Positions 1 to 11,914 of a DNA stretch of 64,000 bases are shown here, one piece after another. This DNA is from Beta vulgaris subsp. vulgaris. Lineage: Eukaryota; Streptophyta; Magnoliopsida; Caryophyllales; Amaranthaceae. How positions within the stretch are numbered: the first letter of the stretch is position 1; each line of letters begins with the position of its first letter. Under the pieces are notes generated by a model. That model did not search any database and was not told the DNA's origin. It saw only the letters and a list, made by a program, of their open reading frames with translations. A program made the translations under genes and the position numbers. The stretch spans positions 7,495,972 to 7,559,971 of the forward strand of contig NC_079210.1 of NCBI RefSeq assembly GCF_026745355.1. The letters are read 5' to 3'.

Positions 1-3000
1 GATTTGCGAAAGAACACTATTTCACTTGGGTTGTTAAAGAAAAATGGTTACAAAATAGTCTTGGTTGAATGGAATTTTAAAAGTTATTCGTGGTTCCTTG
101 GTAGTGATGAAGGGGATTCGTCACGGAAATCTTTATCCTCTTTTGGGAACAACTATTACATGTGATTTAACAGTTGGAATATAGTAGTTGGAATTTAGAA
201 GTTGTAATCGATGGAAGTAAAGACCAAACAGAATGCACGAACATATGGCACATGGGCCTTGGGCATATGTCAGAAAAGGGTCTATCATTGCCTAGTGGAC
301 AAGGTTTGTTGAAGAACATGAAGAAGCCACAAATGGAATTTTGTAAGCATTGTGTGAATGGAAAAGCGCACACAGGGTCAAATTCTCTACAAGCAAGGCC
401 AAAGGGTTGTTAGACTATGTGAATACGTATGTTTGGGGTCCGGCTAAAGTTGCTTCCAAGGGAGGTTCCGGGTACTTTGTTACAGTTGTTGATGATTATT
501 CTATGTATGCTTGGATTTATTTTCTTAAGCATAAGAATGAGGTATTCGACATTTTCAATAGGTGGGGAGCAATGGTTGAGAACACAACAGGTCGAAAGCT
601 AAAAATTGTACGGTACAGTAAGGAGTTTTGTGATCAAGAAGGCATTGTGAGACACTAGACAATTAGAGACACACCACAACATAATGGAGTTGCAGAATGG
701 CTGAATTATACACTACTTGAAGGTGTATGCACTCTAATTCTAGTTTAGGCAAAGAATGGTGGGCAGAGTCGGTTGCTACAACTTTTTATGTAGTGAATCG
801 ATTACCACATTCTTATTTAGATGGTGACACGCCTTATAAGGTGTGTCAGGGGAACATGCAGATTACGAAAGACTTAAGAGTCTTTGGGTGCATAACTTAT
901 TATCATGTTAAGGATAACAAGCTTGATGAAAGAGCCAAGAGAGCAATCTTTTTGGGGTATCCAAAAGGTTTATGGTAGCTTTATCGAAAGTTATGATGCC
1001 TAATGATGGTGATGTGGGAATGACTACAAATACTCAAGTGCGTGAGATAGAATCTATATACGAACAAGACTTCTAGTCATGTTCAGGTGGATCTAGTCAT
1101 GTTCAGGTGGAGCATCCTGTTGGTACTCAAGATGAGGAGCATGAGCTTGATCATGAGGAGATTCGGCAGGAAAATTCACATTTATTACAACAACAGCAGT
1201 AGGATTCTTTGGCATCCACTAGGCCAAAGAGGAATTATAAAGCAAAATGAGGCATTATGGGGAGGTAAGCTTGCTGGAATATGCATTCTCGGTGGAGAAT
1301 GATAAGGTGGTCACCTTCAAACAAGCTATCAAATCCAAGGATAGTGAGAGTTGGATGGTTGTTATGGAGGAAGAGATGCAATCTCTCCATAAGAAGAAGA
1401 CATGGGAGGTGTTGTAAGTGGGCGTACAAAAGGAAAGAGGGTCCCACCGAGTCGAGTGGTATAAGATATAAGGCTAGACTAGTGGTCAAGGGATTTGCAA
1501 AGCGAGAAGGTGTTGATTATAATGAGACTTTTTCTCCAGTGGTAAAACACACTTCTATTTGGGTGCTATTAAGTCTTGTTGCTCATGGTGATCTTGAGGT
1601 GAAACAACTTGATGTAAAGACGGCCTTCTTGCACATATGTTAAAGCAAGAGTTCTCAAGAAGTGCTTATGATTGTTGTGTGTACATTCGTAAACTTCGTG
1701 GAGGTGATTTTATTTAGCTTCTATTGTATATGGCTGAAATGCTTACTGCTTCGAAAAGCAAGGTGGAGATAAGTAAACTAAACTCAACTTGGTAAGAGTT
1801 TGAGACAAAGGACTTGGGCGCTGTAAAGAAAATACTGGGTATGGAGATTAGAAGAGTGATCAAACTAAAAATTGGTCTTGAGCCAAGAAGGCTACATTGA
1901 GCGGGTTATTGAAAGGTTTGGGATGAAAGGTGCTAAGTCAGTGACAACTCCATTGGCTCCACATTTTTGACAATCTGGTAAACAATCTCCCGCTACAGCG
2001 CACGATAACGCATACATTAATAATGTACCTTATGCTAGTGCAGTTGGTCGTTTAATGTACGCCATGGTTTGTACACGTCCACACATTTCACGAGCAGTTA
2101 TGTTGTAAGTAGGTTCATAGCGAATCCTGGAAATTAACATTGGGAAGCTGTGAAATGGGTTTGAAGGTACTTAAAAGGTATCATTGACACGGGATTGTGC
2201 TTTGGTCGAGATACATGTCAAATAAGCGGCTTCGTTGATTCAAATCATGTGCGTGATTTAGATAAACGACGATATACTACTAGTTATGTGTTAAAATACA
2301 TGGTGTTGCGGTTAGGGTGCGTTCTTTTCAACTTATTGGCCCTGAACTTATCTGAACTTATCTGAACTGAACCTATTGAACCAAGTGAACTTATTGGAAC
2401 TTATTAAACCTGATTGGACCTGATTCAACTTATTGGACCTTATTGAACCTAATTGGAACTTATTGAAACTTATTAGACCTTATTGGCCCTGATTGAAACT
2501 TATTAGACCTTATTGGACCTCATCAAAACTTATTAGACCTTATTGGATCTGATTGAAACTTATTTGACATTGTTAGACAAAAAAATTGACGAGTAATAAC
2601 ATAAATATTACCCCTAATGTACATACTACCCCTCAAAATTTACTATGAAGTAATAGTTATTAAATTCGTCCTTTAAAAAAATAATTATTATTAATTATCT
2701 CTTATAATAAATAATTTAACAAAAAAAAATTACTATTTATATATTTCCCTATACATAACTGTCACCACCAATATATCTAATAGTCTTGTTTTGATTTCAT
2801 AAAGCACTAGTAGAAATATTGTTATCTCTAGTTATTTAAAGCTGAATTGCAAAATATTGTAATTATAATGATTATTATTGTTAACCTTATTTGACCATGA
2901 TTATAATATTTTTTTAATAATAATATAATCAGCTAATAGTAATATGAATAATCAAATAATAGACAATAATACAAGTATAATACTATACATTGTGGTACTT

Positions 3001-3976
3001 TAATAAAAAATTATAATAATAACATAATCAGCTAATAGTAATATGAATAATAAATAATAGACAATAATACAAATATTAAATAAAATAATAGACAATAATA
3101 CAAGTATAATACTATATAATCATTGTGGTACTTTAATTAAAATTCTAATAATAACGTAATCAGCTAATAGTAATATGAATAATAAATAATGGACAATAAT
3201 ACAAATGTGTATTGAACAATGACTATTTGGACCTTATTGGACCCGATTAGACCTGATTGAAACTTATTGCACTTAATTAGAATTTATTGGACCTTATTAG
3301 ACCTGATTGGAACTTATTACACCTGATTGGAACTTATTGGACCTTATAGACCTGATTGGAACTTATTGCCCTGATTGGACCTGTTTGCAACTTATCTGAA
3401 CTTATCTGAACTTATTGGACCTGAAACTTAATTTTTTAAGTTGAAGAGAACGTACCCTTAGTTGGCGATCAATGTAGTGGCTCTATCTACGACAGAGGCT
3501 GAGTACATGGTTACGGCAGAAGGAGTTAAGGAAGCATTGTGGTTATGAGGACGTCTAGATGATTTGGGGTTCAAGCACGAATGTGTGAATCTTAGTTGTG
3601 ATAGCCAAAGTGCAATTCATTTGGTCAAATACAAGTTCATCATGCTCAAACCAAGCATATAGATGTGAGATATCATTTTGTGCGAGATGTTATAGAAGAA
3701 ATAAATATTTCTCTATTAAAGGTGCACACAAATGAGAACCCTGGAGACATGTTTGACCAAAGTTGTGTGAGGAAATAAATTGCAACATTGTTTGGAATTG
3801 TTAAATATTGTCCCATGTTAGGTTTTACATGGAAAATAAATGGAACTACAATTGGTCTGATCTTGGTCAAAAGATACGAAGGTAGTCATTATCACAATTG
3901 TGCAACCGGATATGTATTACATAATGTGTTCGTCCAAAATTTGAATGTTCTTCATATTATGAACGAGGTGGAGAAT
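1..3976 (+). mobile_element. Degraded Ty1/Copia retrotransposon, internal region (runs off the left edge)
   Basis: Reading on the plus strand gives the usual Copia order, broken by stops and frameshifts. At 1-170 lies the end of gag-protease. At 174-410 is a GAG-pre-integrase segment with the histidine and LGHMS motif (about 240-275) and a CxHC zinc-binding remnant. At 410-980 is the integrase core (VVDDYS near 487, then a WAESV..YVVNR stretch near 763). At 1460-1640 is reverse transcriptase (KARLVVKGF, FSPVVK, LDVKTAFL). Further RT and RNase H remnants run from about 1830 to 3790, interrupted by an insertion at 2315-3457. The motif TTEAEYM near 3495 and the NPGDM box near 3740 belong to RNase H. 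No single frame is open, so the element cannot encode an active polyprotein. The lineage looks Tork/Tnt1-like, but that is inference. Confidence 0.9.
2315..3457. mobile_element. PIF/Harbinger-like non-autonomous element (copy 1) with TTA duplication, inserted in Copia RNase H
   Basis: The element begins GGGTGCGTTCTTTTCAACTT and ends with the near-perfect inverted complement (...AAGTTGAAGAGAACGTACCC). It is flanked on both sides by TTA (2312-2314 and 3458-3460), as expected for PIF/Harbinger. Both subterminal zones are arrays of variants of AACTTATTGGACCTGATTG, in about 18 to 20-bp periods. The AT-rich core (2580-3210) has shorter internal duplications around CAGCTAATAGTAATATGAAT. It encodes nothing recognisable. 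Removing it and one TTA brings the two flanking pieces of RNase H back next to each other, so it arrived after the Copia element. Two related copies occur at 57165-58156 and 21758-22723. Confidence 0.85.
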
Positions 3977-4386
3977 TGTGAGAATATATGGTTATAACTA
4001 ACAAACTAATTAATTCTCTAATTTAAGCATTATGAATTAATGTGAAAAGAAAAGAGAAGTTGTAGGAAAGAAAAGAAAATAATGGCGGAATGGTAGGAAA
4101 GGAAAACAAGTTTCATTGTTTTCTTTAGTAAAAGAATTTAAGTCATTCTTTGTTTAGAGCATGTAAGTTGATATAGATAGTGTAGCTTGTAATGTAGAAA
4201 TTAGAATTCACATCATAAGAGTTTTGTTTAAGAAAAGTGCGTGTATTTTTTCTTACATTATATTTATTATTTCCTTCATAGTGGTTGTTTGTTTATCCCT
4301 AAAATATTAGTTATTTTGGGAGGTATCAATTTCATATTATCTAATAGAAGTCAAATTTCCGCTGCGAGCTCTAATACATTACAACA
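3977..4386 (+). repeat. Putative 3' LTR of the Copia element
   Basis: A purine tract (GAGGTGGAGAAT) ends at 3976, in the position and form of a Copia polypurine tract, and is followed at once by TGTGAGAATA. A plausible LTR end is ATTACAACA at 4378-4386, giving a TG...CA unit of about 410 bp. The matching 5' LTR would lie left of the window, so the right boundary and any target duplication cannot be confirmed. The start is better supported than the end. Confidence 0.55.
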
Positions 4387-5829
4387 AAGGTGGTAGTATG
4401 CATGGTTACTAACCTCGGAGAGAAAGCATAAGAGTGGCGTGTGAACGCCTTCGTTGGGTTATATTTATGACTCTTAATCTTTGAGTATAATTATAGTTAG
4501 ATTTAGCTTACAAGTTTTTACTATTCCACTTGGAATATGTTTTTCTTAGTTTAAGCAAATTAGGACTCTTTTATTCTTATCTAGGTGTTAGGCATGTTTA
4601 TCTTATAAGTCAACCTTTGGTTGATCTTCTCAAAATAAGTCAATCTTTTGATTATCTTAGAATAAGTTAACCTTGTATCTACTTCTGCTGTAAACGAGTT
4701 AATGACGTCGAAATTATGATACGTGTCATATTTTAATAGGATCACATTGTGATACCTTATTGTTGCCAAAACTAAAACCAATCAAGGGATATAATTAAGG
4801 CAATCATCACTAAGCAAATCTCTCCATATATTCTTATACTTGCAATATTCTTATCTTTAACATTTTTTTAATTGTTTGAGTAAAAATCGAAAATCTATAT
4901 AATTACCTGAAAATTAAGGTTGATTGCTAATAAAAATTGGCAAAATTAAGTTTGATTGAGAAATTCAAATCCTTATCACAAGTTATTTTTTTAGGAAGTC
5001 GTTTATTTTGGCCTTCATTATTTAGAGACTAGTACTATATGCAAGCGATGCGTGCGACAATATATTAATATTAATAGTAACATCAAAAAGTGCTAGAAAA
5101 CTAACTTCAGAATGAAATATTTATGGTGAATATTGATGAGCTTTATGATTTTTTTTATTTGCATTGCTCTAGTGTAAAAGAGTAATGTTTTCCAGAAAGG
5201 ACTATGTCGAGGTACAATATGTTATCTTATTTGGTAGATAATTCAATAACTCCTTTTAAAATGATCTAGGTTATATTTATTTATATAAAAATACATATAT
5301 TTTATAGGCGTATTTTATGAGAAGTAGTTCAATTTTATTCCATTGCCTTTTTTTTTAAATATTTTAGGCATACTATGTGAGTAGTGCTTCAATCAAAAAA
5401 AAAATTAGAAATTGATATTATATGATGCTTTATGTTTATTTATTTAAATATTTATTATTCTAACTGATCGTGAGCCCTAAAAAATAAAAAATTCTCTAAG
5501 TTCCATAATTCTTTTATCGTTTGTTAATGCATGTTATTTGAAATTGTTATTGCAATTGGGAGTTTAAGTAGTAAGAATCTCTGTGAATTTTTGCTTTTAT
5601 AATCGTCTAAAAATTAATTTTTTCATCAGTTTATTTTCATATGTGAGTTTTTTCTTTTTACACATTTTTATGTATTTCTTTTTGGTAATGTAGAAATTTT
5701 CTTATTACCCATATTTGTAAATGAGGAAAAGATTAAGAAAATCTTAAATTTATTATTTTTTTGTGAGATTAAGGATATATAGGTCTTTTTATAGGGGGAC
5801 ACGATATCTCATCCTTTGGCTTATATAAT
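4387..5829. other. AT-rich spacer between the Copia LTR and the CACTA element
   Basis: No coding exon, RNA gene or complete transposon was recognised. A short set of imperfect repeats with the word AGTCAACCTT / AAGTCAATCTT lies at 4605-4675. The rest is AT-rich and probably old repeat sequence. Positions 5827-5829 (AAT) are the left target-site duplication of the CACTA element. Confidence 0.5.
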
Positions 5830-5854
5830 CACTACTACATTAAAAGGCAAAGGC

Positions 5855-6150
5855 AACACACCAAAATCGTTGCAATAGGGTTAAAAGTCGTTGCAGTAGA
5901 CCTATTGCAACGGTTTTGTACCGTCGCATTTGTTGGCGTTGCAATAGGCCTACTGCAACGACTTTTAGCCCTATTGCAACGGATAAATGTGTCGTTGCCT
6001 TAGATCATCTATCTTTTGCAACGGCTTTGTTAGTGGCAGGTTGTGCAATATTCTTGGCTACGGCAACGACTACTATTTAAGCTAGTCCAACGGATTTAAG
6101 CTACTGCAACGATTTTTTTTTCCCATTTTTGGTGATATTGCAACGATTAT
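5855..6150. repeat. Left subterminal repeats of the CACTA element
   Basis: The core TTGCAACG/CGTTGCAA appears many times in both orientations within about 300 bp, for example near 5868, 5892, 5908, 5938, 5955, 5976 and 5993. Dense subterminal arrays of a short motif are where TNPA-type proteins bind in En/Spm. The same core recurs at the right end, which ties the two ends together as one element. Confidence 0.9.
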
Positions 6151-6962
6151 TAATGTAACCTGTTGAAAACCTATAATATAACCGCGCTCTTGATATATAT
6201 TAGTAACGATGCAACAAATGCAAAAATACTCTTGAAATGCCAAAAACAATTGTCATATATATCTGTAACATAATTTCCAAAAGTAATTAAACTAAGAGTA
6301 TACATGACAAATCCTAATTAACGAAAATTAACGTACTTAAACAAACCCAACTAATAAATATTTGTTTTAGTACCACAAATTCCTTTTAAGTACACGTATA
6401 GATCATTTTCCTTCTAAATATCGCTCCACTTGATCTGTTTTGCTGCTCTCCTGAGTTTCACTAATTAACCAAAGGTTGTCCGGCTCGGCTAGACCCCAAA
6501 TCTTCAGAAATTTCACCAAGTCTCTCCTGAAAAGCAGATATAAAAAAATGTTGATGATTGCCTTAAAAAACAGAATTCTTGCTACTACCTCCAAACAATT
6601 TAACTGCGTAGAGCATAGATGGCAGTAGATTTGTTTCACTAGGTGAAAAGTCATTGTTATTAACTTGCTTGGCAAAAAAAAAAAAAGAGTAATATTGTCA
6701 TGTTTTGCAAGTGAGATTCTAGATCTAGTGAAGGGGTGGGGATGCAGGCCTAGGGAGGGGTCAATTGTTCATGCGAGTGCAAGTGGGTGTAATTGTAAAA
6801 GAAAAACAGAGAGATTGACAATGCATCTTCGAATATTAAGCTAGCACAGTGAGCCAGTGACATCACTAGTGCTCTCTAAATATTATGTTTAAGACTGGCT
6901 ATAATGTAAAATGAATTCAATGCAGCCCCCCCATATACCAAGGCCGACTCCTTACAACTTAC

Positions 6963-7168
6963 CTTCCGAAAAAAAGGGCAGTCAGGACAGTGGTGCCAGA
7001 AGAAATGTCAAGAACACTAGAATCAGCAAATGCATAATCAGCCTTAACAAAGGCGCACTTAACAGCCTTTTCCAAAGAAACAGGAAACTGTGGATCATTG
7101 ACAATATACTTAAGAAGGTTGTTACAAACAAAGGAAGCTACGTCTGTTCCACCATGACCATCAAATAC
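6963..7168 (-). pseudogene. Captured exon of a protein phosphatase 2C gene
   Basis: The minus strand has a 206-bp open exon bounded by a splice acceptor (AG at 7169-7170) and a donor (GTAAGT just left of 6963). The translation starts VFDGHGGTDVASFV, which contains the DGHGG motif that supplies metal-binding residues in PP2C phosphatases. It continues through a KADYAFADSS segment to SGTTVLTALFFGR, the conserved SGTTA-type strand. Only this exon was recognised, so it cannot make a phosphatase on its own. It lies inside the CACTA element, downstream of the TNPA-like gene and in the same orientation, and could be spliced into read-through transcripts. The frame is intact across all 68 residues. 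Confidence 0.88.
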
Positions 7169-7484
7169 CTGTTTATGATTCCACCAAGATAATTTCTATA
7201 CAGACTCCTGCTCATGATTCCACCAAGCTACAAATTTACCACTACATACTAATATCATCATTTTGCAACACAACTCCAAATGTTATTCCAAATCTTTATT
7301 AATCGCAGGTCCAAAGTCAAATTATAGCTCATTTTAGTATTTGCAAGTATAGACAGACATCAAACTTCTTTATCTATCTATCTATTAATTCAGACCATCG
7401 GAAGCAATTTTGAACCAAAGAGCGTTGCCTAGCAAGTTTCTTCATAAATATATTCATAGAGAAATAAGAGTTAAGAACGGTACC

Positions 7485-10400
7485 TCACAATCTAACAATT
7501 GAGGGCCATTAGAAGCTTGCTCATTGGTGTCACTAGTTGGATGTTGATCTCTAGATGCATCCCTTGGTATTGTACCATTTGAAAAATCAGGAATCACAAG
7601 CTCTACTCCTGGATTAGCGGCTTGAATTTGAGAAAGAATGGCAGATGCCACGCTCGGTGCTAGCTTTTGCACCAATTGAGTCTCCATACTTTGTAAAAAC
7701 TCCTGGGGAAATATGAAACCCGAATTTTTATCCTTTTTTTTCAAATCAGTCTTCGTTACACCTCTTCCATAAAGGCGTACATGACTTTTGCGTACAGGAT
7801 CTTGTATGACTTCAGAGTAATTACCCTTAGTGTTACCATCTTCTCCATGTTCAACACTTTGTAAAGCATCCATCTTGGCCTATCCAATGAAGATTAAGTT
7901 ATTATATATACTAAGTTAAGGCAGAAAATATGAAATACATAGCATGTCAACTCACAATATTGGATATAGTTTTTTCGTTGTTGGTGAGGTATGTCTTTTC
8001 AGGATTTCTTTTCCTCGATTCTTTGTAGACCTTTTCTTGTGAAGGCTCTTGCTTATCCGGATCCTCTTGTTGCTTTAGAGATACAAATTAGTAGTTCAAT
8101 AACTTTCTAAGAGTATGAAATGATGGAACAATAAGAACTATAATTCAAGATAATGTGTTGTTACCAACTTATGACGTAACATTGCGTATGACTTCGGACC
8201 CATAGTATGCATATCATCTAGTGATCCACGATTGCCTTTATTAATTTTTGCTTCTTTCTGTAATAGAAAAAAAAAAGTTAACATACAATTTCAATAGTAG
8301 ACGAACAAAATTTCAAAGAGAATAAAACCATATACCTCGATTAGTGAACAATTCCAGTATTCCAAAAGATCTTTAAATTGGGAATCGGAAACTGTTTTCG
8401 GACGATTTTCCCACCTTTTCTCATTAGTTTCATGTGCATAGTAGTGCTTTTTTTACCCTACATTTATGACCACGCCAACTTGCATTATAATTCGAAAACC
8501 CATTTTTTCCCTTGATCGGAACCATGTACTTTTCCTAACCCAACAATGAATGAGCTCAATTAGTAGTATATAAGGTATTCGGTCCAATGAATGAGCTCAA
8601 TTATTAGTATATACATGTTTTTAGTTTGATGAATGAGCTTACATAGAAAAGAAACAATGAAAGGAACATACCAAAACATAATCCATATTTTGTCAAGTGT
8701 GGCAAAAGTTTGAATTTTCTATAGTTAAGAGGCGCAAGCTCGGAATCCCTAGCAACTGTACCCAAGAAAAGGCTAAATTCATCAACAACTTCTTTTTGTT
8801 CCAACTGGTTGGCCGATTGAGTTCAGTACAATAGCTTCACGCTCTTCTCTTGTACGCGAGTGGACCTTTGTTAACGTTGTTGGACCTCGTTGCTTTTTAC
8901 TCTTACAAGCTATTTAAGGTTAAGGTATTATTATATAATAAGATAGATATAAAAAAAAGAAAATGTCATCTACAGAAGTGGTATATATACCTTCCTCTAT
9001 TATTTCATTTGTTGAGATTCCACTTCTATTTCTTCATTTATTGGTTGTTGCTCCAATTCATGTTCAACTTCATCATTTCTTATTATTGTGGAAGGAATCT
9101 GAATTTCCAAGTTTGCTTCATGTGTCATTCCATCGGTAATAGGAGATTCCGTGTCTGTGGTGTGTCGCATCTTTTCTAACTACTTTTGCCGAAACAAGCG
9201 AAATGAAGATATAGACCCCGGAACACAATACTCTTTTTCTTGTGTCTTTCCTTTTGGTTGTTGCTTTTGAGGGCGTGCATTATCCTTTTGCATTTGCTGT
9301 TTTGCAGGCTGGGCAGTCCCTATGGATTTTCGCCTGTTTTGCTGGACATTTTCAGATTGTGTGTTATCCTTTGCTTGTTGGTTCCGTTGACCATTTTTAT
9401 GCACAAAGTCCCTCATAGATAATGGTTGAGATAATGGGTGTTTCACTCCCTCTTTTTCCACCGAAACCATACAAGAAACATATAATGGCACCAATCTGAG
9501 TAAATTATTAAACTTTCTGGCTGCTATAGCTGCTGCTTTTTTGTCTGTGCAGATAGGGGAATGCAGTGCTTGAGCTCTTTACATTTTAGGAAGATGTTAG
9601 TTCTTATCAATGTAAACATTTTAGGAAGTAGTTAGTTCTTATCAATGACCACTTTGATAAAGTTTAATTACTAATGTTATTACTTGCCAGCTTTTTATAT
9701 GAATAAAGGAAATATTAGAATGCATACTCTTAATGTTTGATCAGTACATGCAATCAAGCACCAAGCAGTTGCTCTAAGAAGTGGGCAGATTTATCTGCCT
9801 ATTTTTTCTTGGGACACTTCTTTTTTCTAACAAACAAACATATATAGCAACAACATGACTGTTCAAACAGCAGATAAGTACCAAAAAAAAAAGTTCTGCA
9901 TTCACAAGTTATACATCAGCATCAGAATCTTCTACTAACAGAAAGGTCATGGCACCACAGTTTTCAAACAGGCGAAACAGCAGGACAAGACAAGCAGCAC
10001 TCTCAATTTGCGAACTTTCCTAAAGTAGCTTCTTAGAAGTATATCTTCCCATAGTCTGAAGCTAAAAGGTGTTTAGAGACTGAAAAAGTGATTTTGTCAA
10101 ACTTCTGTTAAACAGTGAATGAATATATGGTGTTCTTTCGTCATTGTGGTTGTATTCTTCAATCTGACTTGAGTTCTATGAGGAGTAATTAACCAGTTAT
10201 TAAGAGGTGTAACTGCCATGACCATGGATTTCAGTTGTTCAATGTCACCATGTGCAACCTTGTGAACACTGGAAAATATGTGCTTGTTAGACCCTTTAGT
10301 ATTTTGTTTCCTACAGATTGTCTCCACTAAAAGAGAACCACTACTTTCAAAAATTGAAACCAGTGCAGTTACACCATATTTCAAAATCTTCTTCTTTTTT

Positions 10401-11801
10401 TTCTCTTTTGCAAATCTAAAGAATGTGTTCCAAAGGTAAGTTATTTCCCATATCTAGAGATTTCTATCGTCTCTGGTTAGTTGCAGCATCGTGAGGATGT
10501 CTCCCCCCCCCCTATGAGGGATCACACCCTCCTATCTGCAAAATTAGAGATATCACAAGGCTTTATTTCAACTGACAAACTAATCAATCATCATATTTTA
10601 CTCTTTAGGACTTACAAGGTGAAATCTTGAAAAAATAGGGGAATCATTAATAGTAAAGAGGGGAATCATTAATAGTAAAGAGGCAGTAAGTACAAGAAAT
10701 AGTAAGAAATTGCTTCTCTATATAGAAAGGTCACTAGAGAAACTGGTCTGCTACTAATATCAGTCCTGTAATAGACCATGGGAAAAGAAAAAGATGAAAG
10801 TATGATGTAAACATTTTTCTGTTAGACTTACAGTCTCTTACATATTATACTTCAACATGAATCCAATGTATGCCATTGTATGTGATCCTTCTTAAAACAT
10901 GCCTTATAGTATATTGTCATGCTGAGCACTACTATTATTATTATCAATGGTTGGTTATTGAAGCATTTGACTATAACATCATTTACCTCTGGAATGACAT
11001 CTAGAAGCAGACTTAGGACATAGAGCCTCTGATTTTGAAAGGCAGGCCTCAGCATATTGCCATTGTGATAGGCTTGTATACTTCATAGTTAGCTAGGAAT
11101 AGCAATTAATTTACACAGAACCATCATAAACAAGACAGCACAAACATGCAGCAAAAAATGAACCAAAGAAAAACATATGGAGACCAAAGAAATAGATAGA
11201 TAAATATATAAAGGTTATAATCTCATTGTGACACTCAAAATGAATAACATATTTACACATTAACAAAACCATAGCCACCAACATCTCTCTTAACCATCTG
11301 CACATAGTGCAGTCATGCAGACTGCACACTCTAAACTGCATGCCTTATTACTCTAGTCCCATTTTTTGCACCAATTCTATCAGGGTAATATACTTATAGG
11401 TAGATATATAAAAAGCTTGATTAGACTATAGCTAACCACATAATAAGCCAGCATAACCTATTAAGACCACTAGAAAATCTGATAATATACAGGTAGAAAT
11501 TGAGCGGAACAAAAATCACAAACCTCCATAGTATTTTGCCGCGCATCATTATTAGTTTCGTTCTCCCCTCATAACCCTCATAGTCTGATGTGAAGTACTC
11601 GTCATCAGATGAAAATATTTCATCATCTCTCCATCCACTGAGAATCTCCTGAGTTTTGTCGAGTAATGACTTGTTTGCCAAACTTTGTAGACCTTTTGCT
11701 TTCATTCTTTCTTCGTTAAACCTCACTCTCTCTAATCGTTGCCTTTCATAAGGTGGAATCTGATGTTGTCCAACATTAACCTTCGCTCTATTCCTTTTCA
11801 T
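7485..11801 (-). CDS. CACTA TNPA-like protein (plant transposase Ptta/En/Spm family), multi-exon
   Basis: This is the probable second gene of the CACTA element, the accessory DNA-binding protein. Exon-like pieces run leftwards on the minus strand. 11801 to about 11565 starts MKRNRAK and has the YERQRLERVRFNEERMKA motif seen at the N-terminus of such proteins. 9494-9180 is Gln/Lys-rich. 9170-9003 is acidic. 8930-8640 carries the GPTTLTKVHSRTREER and FLGTVARDSELAPLNY block. 8540-8340 has ENRPKTVSDSQFKDLLEYW. 8258-8166 has GSLDDMHTMGPKSYAMLRHK. 8073-7957 is Lys/Glu-rich. 7879-7485 has VRLYGRGVTKTDLK and a long helical tail. Splice sites are plausible at most joints. There is a frame change near 8805 between the GQPVG and KEVVDEF blocks. 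Exon borders are approximate. The intron between about 11565 and 9494 contains other exon-like sequence. Confidence 0.7.
10097..11055 (-). pseudogene. Exon-like segments of an unidentified gene inside the CACTA element
   Basis: Two minus-strand segments look like host exons rather than transposase. The one at 11055 to about 10960 reads MLRPAFQNQRLYVLSLLLDVI and is followed by a GTAAAT donor. The one at 10384-10097 reads KYGVTALVSIFESSGSLLVE and later VHKVAHGDIEQLKSM. The style (leucine-rich helices, LLLDVI, VTALVSIFE) resembles ARM-repeat helices, but I do not recognise the gene. They lie in what would be an intron of the TNPA-like gene. They may be a second captured fragment or only chance open reading. 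Confidence 0.35.
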
Positions 11802-11914
11802 CTACAAGGGGGGGGGGGATGAGACAATCAACGTTATTGTATATTACAAAAATAAAAATAAAACCGCAAAGATATATTTTATGAGACGATAAATCATGAA
11901 TTAAACACATGCAT

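Noticed and set aside
6403..6675. 90-residue minus-strand frame as a PP2C continuation
   Set aside because: The translation does not resemble any PP2C region. A splice-like AG precedes part of it, but nothing ties it to the captured exon.
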